The translations under genes and the position numbers were made by a program. From assembly GCA_947246685.1 (NCBI GenBank), contig CAMXSN010000001.1:203361-267360 (forward strand): a stretch of DNA of 64,000 nucleotides. The letters run 5' to 3'. The stretch comes from an uncultured Clostridia bacterium (GTDB lineage Bacteria > Bacillota > Clostridia > Christensenellales > UBA3700). The notes beneath the pieces were generated by a model. That model was not told the origin of the DNA. It searched no databases and saw only the letters and a list, made by a program, of their open reading frames with translations. Shown piece by piece: positions 27,055-35,966 of the stretch (within the stretch, counting starts at the first letter, position 1; every line of letters begins with the position of its first letter).

Positions 27055-29415
27055 ATGGCGCGATTTATTAACAGAAGAAGCCTGCGGATTCTTGAATACG
27101 ATAAGATTTTAGCGTCGGTAGCGGCGTATACTTCGTCTTTGTTGGCAAAGAATGAAGTGTTGTCGTTAAAGCCTTCGTTGATGTTAGAAGAAGTGCAAAA
27201 AGATCTCGATTTGACAGAGCAAGCCTATAAAATAGCGTTTGAACATTGCGCTTCGCCGTCATTTGCTTTGGACGAAATGGAAGATATTTTGCTTAATGCC
27301 CAAAAACATGCACTCTTGTCTTGCGCTGATATTCTTAAAGTAGGTCGCATGTTGAGTTGTTCGAGGACGGTTTTCAATACAATAAATCAAATTAACGACG
27401 CTGATATTGCCGATATCAAAAGTTATTTGTCTTTTCTGTTTATAGACAACGAACTTGAAAAGAGTATATACGAGAGTATATTGGGAGAAAACGAAGTCAG
27501 CGATAATGCGTCTTCAACCTTAAAATCCATAAGGCAAAGCATCAAGCAATGCAATGACAAGATTAGACAGAAGCTAAGTTCCTATATAACCGCATCGGAT
27601 TACGGCGATGCGTTGCAGGATTCTATTGTGACGATGAGAAACAATAGATACGTTATACCCGTTAAGAGCGAATATTCGGGTAAAATCAAGGGGTTGGTGC
27701 ATGACAGATCATCTTCGGGCGCAACGATTTACGTCGAGCCTATGGCGGTAGTTGAGCTAAATAACGAAATGAGAAGCTTGTATGCCGAAGAAAATAATGA
27801 AATCGAGAGAATATTACAGTATTTTTCACAGAAAATATCTTACGTATACGAGCAGTTGCAAATCAGCTACAAGACTGTTGCCAATCTCGATTGTATATTT
27901 GCCAAAGCCCGTTATGCTCGCGATACCAAAAGTGTCAGGACAGGCGTCAACGATAGCGGAGTAATAGAGATTAAGAATGGTCGTCATCCGCTGATTGATA
28001 AAGAAAAAGTTGTGCCGGTGTCGATTAGCGTCGGAGACGGCTATAATACGCTGCTTATCACCGGACCTAATACAGGCGGCAAAACCGTATCGCTTAAATT
28101 AGTCGGTATACTTTGTCTTATGATTTGCAGCGGTCTGTTTGCGCCATGCGACGCGGATAGTAAAATTGCTGTGTTTAATAATATTTTTTGCGATATAGGC
28201 GACGAACAGGATATTCAGCAGAATTTATCGACCTTTTCTTCGCATATGACCAATCTTATTTATATCTGCAATCACGTGGACAGCAATTGCTTGCTGCTTT
28301 TGGACGAATTGGGCGGCGGTACCGATCCGACCGAAGGCGGAGCACTGGCAATTAGTTTGCTTGAATATTTCAAAAATAAAGGCTGCAAAACAATTACAAG
28401 CACGCATTACGGCGAACTCAAGGCATATGCTTATGCATCAGAAGGAATTCTTTGCGCCGGAATGGATTTTGATCCGGTTACGTTTAAGCCCACGTATAGG
28501 CTGTTGCCGGGGCAGACATCCTCGTCGAACGCATTGGAAATAGCTACCGTACTAGGATTGAAAGAACAGATCGTTCAGGACGCAAGAGGTCGGCTTTCCA
28601 AAGAAAAGATAGCGTTTGACAACATAATCAAAGGAGCGGAAAAATCGCGCCGGCAGGCTTTGGAATATGAACGTCAGGCAAAAGAAAATTACGAGATATC
28701 CGCAAAATCGGCAGAAGAAGCATCAAAACGGCTAAACGAATTGGCGGAAGAAAAACAGAAATTGGATGAGAAGATGAAAAAATCCGCGAAATTGTTGCTA
28801 TCGGATTATCTTGACGAAGCTGAAGAATTGATAGAAGAATTAAAGTTGACGATAAAAAAAGGCGACGAAGCGGCGCTGTTTGAGGCAAGAAAACTCAAAA
28901 AAAGATTATCAGATATTCAAATACAGGAAGAGAGCGGCAAAAAACAAATCATACAAATCGACGGAGAAATTTCTGTAGGCGACAACGTCTATATTAAAGA
29001 ACTCGACAACGTCGGAGAAGTGATCTCTATAAACGAGAAGAAAAAAGAGTGTCAGGTCAAAGTCGGCATTTTAACGACAAAGATAAAATTGAAAGATTGC
29101 AAAAGAGTCGCTATTGGCGCCGAAAAACCTCAGCCGAAAGTAACTGTAGCAAAAGAATTTGTAAACAAGGCATTCAGCTTTGAGATAAATCTCATCGGTC
29201 AAAGGGTTGACGAGGCGCTATATAATCTAGACAATTATATTAGCGAAGCGGTCTATAACAACTGCGCGGAAATACGCGTTGTTCACGGAAAAGGCACGGG
29301 AATACTGAGGAACGCCGTGCATGAATATCTGAAAACTTGCGCAGAAGTTGAGAATTTTAGATTGGGAAAATACGGCGAGGGCGAAAGCGGCGTCACAATC
29401 GTCACGCTCAAATAG
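27055..29415 (+). CDS. mutS2: Endonuclease MutS2
   Basis: TGPNTGGKTVSLKLVG Walker A, LLDELGGGTDPTEGGALA, C-terminal Smr domain LIGQRVDEALYNLDNYI..VHGKGTGILR. Confidence 0.96.
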   Translation: MARFINRRSLRILEYDKILASVAAYTSSLLAKNEVLSLKPSLMLEEVQKDLDLTEQAYKIAFEHCASPSFALDEMEDILLNAQKHALLSCADILKVGRMLSCSRTVFNTINQINDADIADIKSYLSFLFIDNELEKSIYESILGENEVSDNASSTLKSIRQSIKQCNDKIRQKLSSYITASDYGDALQDSIVTMRNNRYVIPVKSEYSGKIKGLVHDRSSSGATIYVEPMAVVELNNEMRSLYAEENNEIERILQYFSQKISYVYEQLQISYKTVANLDCIFAKARYARDTKSVRTGVNDSGVIEIKNGRHPLIDKEKVVPVSISVGDGYNTLLITGPNTGGKTVSLKLVGILCLMICSGLFAPCDADSKIAVFNNIFCDIGDEQDIQQNLSTFSSHMTNLIYICNHVDSNCLLLLDELGGGTDPTEGGALAISLLEYFKNKGCKTITSTHYGELKAYAYASEGILCAGMDFDPVTFKPTYRLLPGQTSSSNALEIATVLGLKEQIVQDARGRLSKEKIAFDNIIKGAEKSRRQALEYERQAKENYEISAKSAEEASKRLNELAEEKQKLDEKMKKSAKLLLSDYLDEAEELIEELKLTIKKGDEAALFEARKLKKRLSDIQIQEESGKKQIIQIDGEISVGDNVYIKELDNVGEVISINEKKKECQVKVGILTTKIKLKDCKRVAIGAEKPQPKVTVAKEFVNKAFSFEINLIGQRVDEALYNLDNYISEAVYNNCAEIRVVHGKGTGILRNAVHEYLKTCAEVENFRLGKYGEGESGVTIVTLK

Positions 29416-29436
29416 ATATAAAAGGATTATTACATA

Positions 29437-29907
29437 TTGAACGGAAGAGACGAACATTATACATTAAATTTTGACAATAACAGATTGGAAATTCTAAGAA
29501 AAACGGTGCTGGTCATATGTATTTTGGCGGATTTGACTGTAGTCGCGGGCATTATAGCCTGTATAAGCGCACATAAATTCTTGGATATTTTGTGGTATTT
29601 ATCGATAGAAGTCGTCGCGTTGATTGTCAGGTTGGCGTGTAGTTTTCTCTGTTACGAGCTTATACTCGAATATTATATGGGTAGATTTACCGTGGAGAAA
29701 AGATATCCGCTGATCAAACGCAAACTAATAGACGTCGATATAAATATGTTGGAAATAGCGCCATATGTCGATACAGAGACGGATAAAGTTGTCAGATTGT
29801 GTCCTAAAAGTTGCGTAAACGATATATATATGATAAAATTATTCAATAAAAACTACGTTTTAAGACTTGACGATTATATGTATTCGTTATTGGGAGCGAA
29901 CAAATGA
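29437..29907 (+). CDS. Hypothetical membrane protein
   Basis: Two TM segments then soluble domain; TTG start; ATGA overlap with the downstream gene. Confidence 0.6.
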   Translation: MNGRDEHYTLNFDNNRLEILRKTVLVICILADLTVVAGIIACISAHKFLDILWYLSIEVVALIVRLACSFLCYELILEYYMGRFTVEKRYPLIKRKLIDVDINMLEIAPYVDTETDKVVRLCPKSCVNDIYMIKLFNKNYVLRLDDYMYSLLGANK

Positions 29908-31088
29908 TATATCTTGACAATGCTGCGACCACGCGACTTGACGAAGAATGTTTGGAGGTAATAAAAGAATACGGCATCGATAAATTTTATAATCCGTCTG
30001 CTTTATACAGGAAAGCAATGGAGAGCGGAAACGCCGTAAAAAATGCAAGAAACGTTATAGGAAAATCTCTTGGCGTAAGAGGAGAGGAAATAATTTTTAC
30101 CGCTTCGGGAAGTGAAAGCGACAATATTGCGCTTTTGTGCTCCGTAAGGGCAAAAACGGGAAAAATCGTCGTGGGTTCGTGCGAACACAGCGCCGTCTAT
30201 AATACCGCATTGGAGCTGAAAGTCAGAGGATACGACGTCGTATTTGCTCCGTGCGACCAATTCGGTAAGGTTGCTATAGATAAATTGGAAGAATTACTCG
30301 ACGAAAAAGTCGTGCTGGTGTCTGTTATGCACGTTTGCAATGAGACGGGCGTGATTAACGAAATAGCCAAAATCGCCGAAATCGTTAAAAGAAAATCGCC
30401 GAGAGCGATATTTCATTCCGACGGAGTGCAGGCATACGGCAAAATACCCGTAAATCTCAAAAGCCTAGGCGTGGATCTATATTCCATAAGCGGTCATAAA
30501 ATCAATGCCGGCAAAGGCGTCGGAGCGCTTTATTGCCGAAGCGGACTGTATCTCAAGACGTTTGTTTACGGCGGAGGGCAGGAAGGAGGAATTCGTTCGG
30601 CCACCGAAAATTTACCCGGCATAATGTCGTTTGCATGCGCTGTGGAAAACAATTTTCCGTCGTTGCAGAAAAATTATCAAAATATAAAGTTATTGCAGTA
30701 TCATTTGGCGCAACGTCTCGACAACGAATTGGAAAATATAAAGATCAATACGGATATAGACAATTCGTCGCCCTATATATATGCTTTTGCACTCAACAGC
30801 GCTAGAGGAGAAGTGATGGTGCATTGTCTTGAAGATAAAGGCATAATAGTCGGCACGGGATCGGCATGCAATTCCAAAAAATCTACAAAACGAATTCCGC
30901 AGGCATTGGGAATCGACGGAAGTTTCGCCGAGGGAATGATGCGAATAAGTTTTGATAAAAATAGTTCAATAGAGGATGTCGACGCATTTGTCGACGCGCT
31001 GAAAGAGAGCTTGAGCGAGTTGGTAAAATTTCAGAATAAATCAGTCGGAAAAGACGATTGTATACTTTCGAGACTAAAATTGAGGTAA
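29904..31088 (+). CDS. Cysteine desulfurase (NifS/IscS family)
   Basis: YLDNAATTRLDEECL, SGHKINAGKGVGALY (PLP Lys), GTGSACNSKKS (active Cys loop). Confidence 0.94.
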   Translation: MIYLDNAATTRLDEECLEVIKEYGIDKFYNPSALYRKAMESGNAVKNARNVIGKSLGVRGEEIIFTASGSESDNIALLCSVRAKTGKIVVGSCEHSAVYNTALELKVRGYDVVFAPCDQFGKVAIDKLEELLDEKVVLVSVMHVCNETGVINEIAKIAEIVKRKSPRAIFHSDGVQAYGKIPVNLKSLGVDLYSISGHKINAGKGVGALYCRSGLYLKTFVYGGGQEGGIRSATENLPGIMSFACAVENNFPSLQKNYQNIKLLQYHLAQRLDNELENIKINTDIDNSSPYIYAFALNSARGEVMVHCLEDKGIIVGTGSACNSKKSTKRIPQALGIDGSFAEGMMRISFDKNSSIEDVDAFVDALKESLSELVKFQNKSVGKDDCILSRLKLR

Positions 31089-31091
31089 GAA

Positions 31092-32267
31092 ATGGAAAAA
31101 AAGAAAGTAATCCTTCTGAGATACGGGGAGATTTTTCTCAAAGGGAAAAACAGAAATCTATTTGAAAAACGTTTGATTGAGAACATAAAAAAGAGTTTGT
31201 CGGGCATAGATTACAAATTTATCCGCACGTTAAACAGATACTATATCGAGGATTTCGATGAAAATTTGCAGGCAGAAATTATCGACAGAGTGACAAAAGT
31301 CTTTGGCTTACATTCGCTATCCGTAGTACTTAAAGTGCCGACTTCATATCAAAATCTTATGGATGCTACAGCTGAATATATGCCTGTGTCGGGATCTTTT
31401 AGAATAAGCACGAAAAGAGCCGATAAAAGCTTGGATAAAAACAGCATGCAAATTTCGGCGATGCTGGGCGGATATTTGCTGTCAAAAAACGATAGATTGC
31501 GCGTTGATCTATATAATCCCAATCGAGAAATATTTGTGGATATAAGGGAAAACGGATATTCGTACGTTTTTTCGGATAAAATTGAATGCGCTCAGGGAAT
31601 GCCGGTGGGCACTGCGGGAAGAGGTATGCTGTTGCTAAGCGGCGGTTTTGACAGTCCTGTAGCTGGATACAGAATGGCTCGCAGGGGCATGCAGATTTTT
31701 GCAGTGCATTATCACAGTTATCCGCATACGAGCGAACTTGCGCAGCAGAAAGTAATAGACATCGCAGGCAAATTGACTGCATATTGCGGGGATATAAAAC
31801 TATTTATAGTTAAGTTTACGGATATTCAACAGGCGATACACGAGTTCTGCCGCGAAGATTATATGATAACTATTATGCGTAGAATTATGGTTGAAATAGC
31901 CGAAAAATTGGCAAAAACGCATAAGTGCGGCGCTTTGATAACGGGCGAAAGTCTTGCGCAGGTGGCAAGTCAAACTACAAAAAGCATTACGGTGACCAAC
32001 GAAGCTGTCAAAGATCTTCCGGTTTTCAGACCGCTTATAGGTATGGATAAGTATGAAATCATGGATACTGCGGAGAAAATCGATACTTACAGAATTTCGG
32101 AACTTCCTTATGAAGATTGCTGTACTGTTTTTCTTCCTAAAAATCCGGTCATCAAACCGGATTTGGAAATAGCGAAAAAGGAACAGCAAAAAATTAAGAA
32201 CCTCGAAAAGATGATAGAAGATGCTATAGAGAGCGTGGAAGAGAAAGTTATCGAAACAGCGTTTTAA
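31092..32267 (+). CDS. thiI: tRNA 4-thiouridine synthetase ThiI
   Basis: RYGEIFLKGKNR, LLSGGFDSPVAGYRMARRG PP-loop, GESLAQVASQTTKSI; no rhodanese domain. Confidence 0.95.
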   Translation: MEKKKVILLRYGEIFLKGKNRNLFEKRLIENIKKSLSGIDYKFIRTLNRYYIEDFDENLQAEIIDRVTKVFGLHSLSVVLKVPTSYQNLMDATAEYMPVSGSFRISTKRADKSLDKNSMQISAMLGGYLLSKNDRLRVDLYNPNREIFVDIRENGYSYVFSDKIECAQGMPVGTAGRGMLLLSGGFDSPVAGYRMARRGMQIFAVHYHSYPHTSELAQQKVIDIAGKLTAYCGDIKLFIVKFTDIQQAIHEFCREDYMITIMRRIMVEIAEKLAKTHKCGALITGESLAQVASQTTKSITVTNEAVKDLPVFRPLIGMDKYEIMDTAEKIDTYRISELPYEDCCTVFLPKNPVIKPDLEIAKKEQQKIKNLEKMIEDAIESVEEKVIETAF

Positions 32268-32289
32268 TAATAACTGATTATAAATTGAC

Positions 32290-32322
32290 GACCGACGCAT
32301 AATTAAAGCGTCGGTCATTTTT
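32290..32322. terminator. Bidirectional terminator between convergent thiI and the PBP gene
   Basis: GACCGACGC / GCGTCGGTC dyad flanked by A/T tracts. Confidence 0.75.
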
Positions 32323-34591
32323 AGTTGTAAAGTCCCGATATCAAGGAGTTGGAGTAATATTTTTGAGGAATACCGATTATTTCCTTATTTTCATCGTCTA
32401 TATAATATGGAATGACGGTTATTCTGTTGCCGAAGAATTTATCCAAATCTATTTTTATATCCGCTGTCCCTTGATTATTTTTTATATCGTAAAGCAAATA
32501 TTCGCCTTTCGCAAAATCTCTTTTGTAAATTTTGTAGCCAAGCTTGGGATTGAATTGGAAATTAATCGTCAAGTTGTTGCTGTTTTGATTAAACTGCAGA
32601 TCATCGATCGCAATTCTATCATAAGTGCTGTCTTTTAATATAGGCAGGCATTTTTGAGAAAACAAAGCTTTTATCACGGTGTTTTTAGGTGCGTTGACAC
32701 TTGCTGAGACGATTTCGTTTTTTGATTCGTAAAAGTATTTGTCGATATATATTTCTTTGATTCCGTCGGGAATGGCAAAATTATTAGGCGTATTATAATT
32801 GTTGTAATACGAATTCAAATAATTTTTGAACATTAAAGTCGTCGCTCCGCCTCCAGTATTAGAGGATTTAAGAGACGAATCGCCTTGCCAGAATAGAAAC
32901 GTATTGTCAGCAGTATATCCTACAGAATATATATCGCTGTTAAAGTCTTTGTTTTGCATAGATACCGTGCCGGTTTTGCATGCAACTTGAAAATTTAACG
33001 AATTAAGTTTTTTTGCAGTGCCGCTTTGAGAGCATTTTACCAGCATGTCAGTCATTAAATAACAGCTTTGTTCGTCAAATATGCGCATAACGGAATTTAA
33101 GTTGCTATCGTATACGATATTGCCTTTATTATCTTCAATTTTTCTTATAAAAGTCGGAGACTTATATAATCCGTAGTTGGCAAGGGTAGCGTATCCGCCC
33201 AAAAGTTCTATCATATTCAATCCGTGAGTACTTCCGCCCAATGCAAGCGACAAATTCTTGTCATGTTCGTCTAATTGTATATTCATTTTGTTCAGATAGT
33301 CGACTGAGGTATCGCATCCGAGTTGCTGCATAATTTTTACAGCGGGAACGTTAAGAGATTTTGCCACGCAATCTTCTATGCTTGTCCAGCCGTAATATCT
33401 TCCCTTATAATTTGACGGCGCATAATCCGTTCCGAACGAAGTGGGTTCGTCTAGAATGCGCGTCGAAGGGGATATAAGTCCCTGATCGAGCGCCGGAGCA
33501 TAGCATGCCAGAGGCTTGATTGCTGAACCGGGTTGACGTCTGTATTCAAACACGTTTATTTTTTTTCTCGACGCGAAGGCTTTTATGCCTCTGTTAACAT
33601 TGTCGCAAACGATTCCTATTCCGTTGACGGAATCGTCTTGATAATAAGAATTACTCAGCACGGTAGAGCATAACTGCAATTGCGCCGGAGCATCGAAGTG
33701 AGTATATATCTTATAGCCTTTTTGTCGCAAGAATTTTTCACTGACGCCTAAGATTGAGCAAGCTTCATTAATAGCATTATTAAGATAGTAATTGGCTTGA
33801 TTGTTCTCAATTACATCATTTTTTATAATTATATCCCTATCAATATAACTATTATAAATATTTTCATCAATCATCGATTGATCGCGCATTAAGCGTAAAA
33901 CCACCTTTGCGCGGGTGATAGAATTATCGTAATTATTAATTGGATTATATTTAGTAGGGCTCTTAACAATGCCTGCAAGCATAGCGCATTCCAGCGCGTT
34001 AAGTTGATTGAGTTCTTTTCCGAAAAATCTTGCCGACGCATTTTTTACGCCGTATTCTCCGCTGCCAAAATAGAGCATATTGAGATAATATTCCATTATT
34101 TCGTCTTTAGTCAACATTCGCTCCAATTTAATGGCGGTCTGCATCTCTTTGAATTTTCTGGAAAAAGTCTGTTCGCTGGATAGATAAGTGTTTTTAACGA
34201 GCTGTTGAGTTATAGTCGATGCGCCTTGAGTGCGATTTCCCTTGATATTATTTATGAGGGCGCCTCCTATTCTCACGTAATCCACGCCGTGATGAGACAA
34301 GAATCTCTTATCCTCAACGGCAATAAAAGCGTTGGATAGAATTTGGGGAATTTCTTGATATTCGGCGTATGAATTGCTTTTTTTAGCGTCAATTTGACTA
34401 TTATTGCTGTCATATATGGTCAGATTTGTGTAATTTTGCGCCAGAGCGTCCATATCCGGCTGTGCTCCTCCAAAATATAAAACGCCGAAAAACGCGCTGA
34501 TTGCTATCAAAACCGACAGTAAGGCTGATATTGACAGCGCATAAAACGCAATTAATATTTTGTTTTTCTTCTTTTTAATATTTTTTTTCAT
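32321..34591 (-). CDS. Class A penicillin-binding protein (transglycosylase/transpeptidase)
   Basis: AVEDKRFLSHHGVD, GASTITQQLVKN, RRQPGSAIKPLACYAPAL, SLNVPAVK, KTGTVS. Confidence 0.95.
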   Translation of the reverse strand: MKKNIKKKKNKILIAFYALSISALLSVLIAISAFFGVLYFGGAQPDMDALAQNYTNLTIYDSNNSQIDAKKSNSYAEYQEIPQILSNAFIAVEDKRFLSHHGVDYVRIGGALINNIKGNRTQGASTITQQLVKNTYLSSEQTFSRKFKEMQTAIKLERMLTKDEIMEYYLNMLYFGSGEYGVKNASARFFGKELNQLNALECAMLAGIVKSPTKYNPINNYDNSITRAKVVLRLMRDQSMIDENIYNSYIDRDIIIKNDVIENNQANYYLNNAINEACSILGVSEKFLRQKGYKIYTHFDAPAQLQLCSTVLSNSYYQDDSVNGIGIVCDNVNRGIKAFASRKKINVFEYRRQPGSAIKPLACYAPALDQGLISPSTRILDEPTSFGTDYAPSNYKGRYYGWTSIEDCVAKSLNVPAVKIMQQLGCDTSVDYLNKMNIQLDEHDKNLSLALGGSTHGLNMIELLGGYATLANYGLYKSPTFIRKIEDNKGNIVYDSNLNSVMRIFDEQSCYLMTDMLVKCSQSGTAKKLNSLNFQVACKTGTVSMQNKDFNSDIYSVGYTADNTFLFWQGDSSLKSSNTGGGATTLMFKNYLNSYYNNYNTPNNFAIPDGIKEIYIDKYFYESKNEIVSASVNAPKNTVIKALFSQKCLPILKDSTYDRIAIDDLQFNQNSNNLTINFQFNPKLGYKIYKRDFAKGEYLLYDIKNNQGTADIKIDLDKFFGNRITVIPYYIDDENKEIIGIPQKYYSNSLISGLYN

Positions 34592-34640
34592 TATAATATT
34601 ATTACTTGTCTTTTTTCTTAAATTTCGCTATAATTGTTAT

Positions 34641-35966
34641 ATGCAAAAGTACAGAATTATTACATACGGATGTCAGATGAATATCCATGAATCGGAAAAA
34701 ATTGCCGGAATTTTGGAGCATATGGGATATTCGGAGTGCGCCGAAGTCTCCGACGCCGATATAATCGTATTCAATACCTGTTGTATACGTGACAATGCCG
34801 AAAAGCGCGCTTTGGGGAATATAGGAGCGATCAAGCATCTTAAAAAATCTAAACCTAATCTGATAATAGCAGTCTTGGGTTGTATGACGCAGCAGGACGG
34901 AGCGGGATTGACTTTAAGACAAAAATATCCTTACGTAGATATAGTTTTGGGCACAAATAACTTATTTGAATTGGAAAAATGCATTATTGAAGCAAAAAAT
35001 TCAAAAAAGAAAAGCGTGCTGATTGATCCCGGGGAGAAGCCGCCGATTGCCGAAAACGAAAAAGTATACCGTACGAGCGGATGCAACGCGTGGCTCAATA
35101 TAATGTACGGATGCAATAATTTTTGTACGTATTGTATCGTTCCGTACGTAAGGGGACGCGAACGCAGCAGAAAACTCGTCAATATTCTCGACGAATTCAA
35201 AATGCTTGTTGACAGCGGATACAAAGAGATAACTCTTCTAGGACAAAACGTCAATTCATACGGGCATGATTTGGACGACGGAAGCAATTTTGCAGATCTT
35301 CTGTATCAAATATCGAAAATTGAAGGGAAATTCCGTGTCAGATTTATGACGTCGCATCCTAAAGATCTTAATAGAGATGTCATAGATATTATTGCGGCAA
35401 GTCCGAATATTTGCAATAATATACATCTGCCTATACAGTCAGGATCCAATAAAATCCTTAAACTTATGAATAGGCATTATACGAGAGAATATTATCTTGA
35501 TACTATTGCCGCCATTAAGTCTAAAATTCCCGATTGCGGTATAACGACCGATCTTATGGTCGGATTTCCCTACGAAGAGGAAGAAGATTTCCAAGATACT
35601 TTGGACATTGTAAGAAAGGTAAGATATTCAAGCGCTTTTACTTTTATTTATTCTGTAAGAAAGGGGACAAAAGCCGCTCAAATGCCTCAGGTGTCACCGG
35701 AAATTTCAAAAGATAGGATCAAAAGACTGATCGCAGAACAAAATTTAATCACCAAGGCGTTATCTAAAGAATACGAGGGAAATACCTATGAGGTGCTTTG
35801 CGAAGACAAAGCTCCGAAAAAACAAGGTTATCTCTGCGGCAGGACGGATAGCGGCAGAATGGTTACTTTTGCCGCGGACGATACTTGTTTGGGACAGTTC
35901 GTTGACGTGAAAATACAGAAATCTCAATCTGCGTCGCTATTCGGCGCGCTTGCGGAGGAAAAATAA
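34641..35966 (+). CDS. miaB: tRNA-2-methylthio-N6-dimethylallyladenosine synthase MiaB
   Basis: YRIITYGCQMNIHESE, YGCNNFCTYCIVPYVRGRERSR radical SAM, LPIQSGSNKILKLMNR, TRAM-like C-terminus; ATG 34641. Confidence 0.96.
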   Translation: MQKYRIITYGCQMNIHESEKIAGILEHMGYSECAEVSDADIIVFNTCCIRDNAEKRALGNIGAIKHLKKSKPNLIIAVLGCMTQQDGAGLTLRQKYPYVDIVLGTNNLFELEKCIIEAKNSKKKSVLIDPGEKPPIAENEKVYRTSGCNAWLNIMYGCNNFCTYCIVPYVRGRERSRKLVNILDEFKMLVDSGYKEITLLGQNVNSYGHDLDDGSNFADLLYQISKIEGKFRVRFMTSHPKDLNRDVIDIIAASPNICNNIHLPIQSGSNKILKLMNRHYTREYYLDTIAAIKSKIPDCGITTDLMVGFPYEEEEDFQDTLDIVRKVRYSSAFTFIYSVRKGTKAAQMPQVSPEISKDRIKRLIAEQNLITKALSKEYEGNTYEVLCEDKAPKKQGYLCGRTDSGRMVTFAADDTCLGQFVDVKIQKSQSASLFGALAEEK

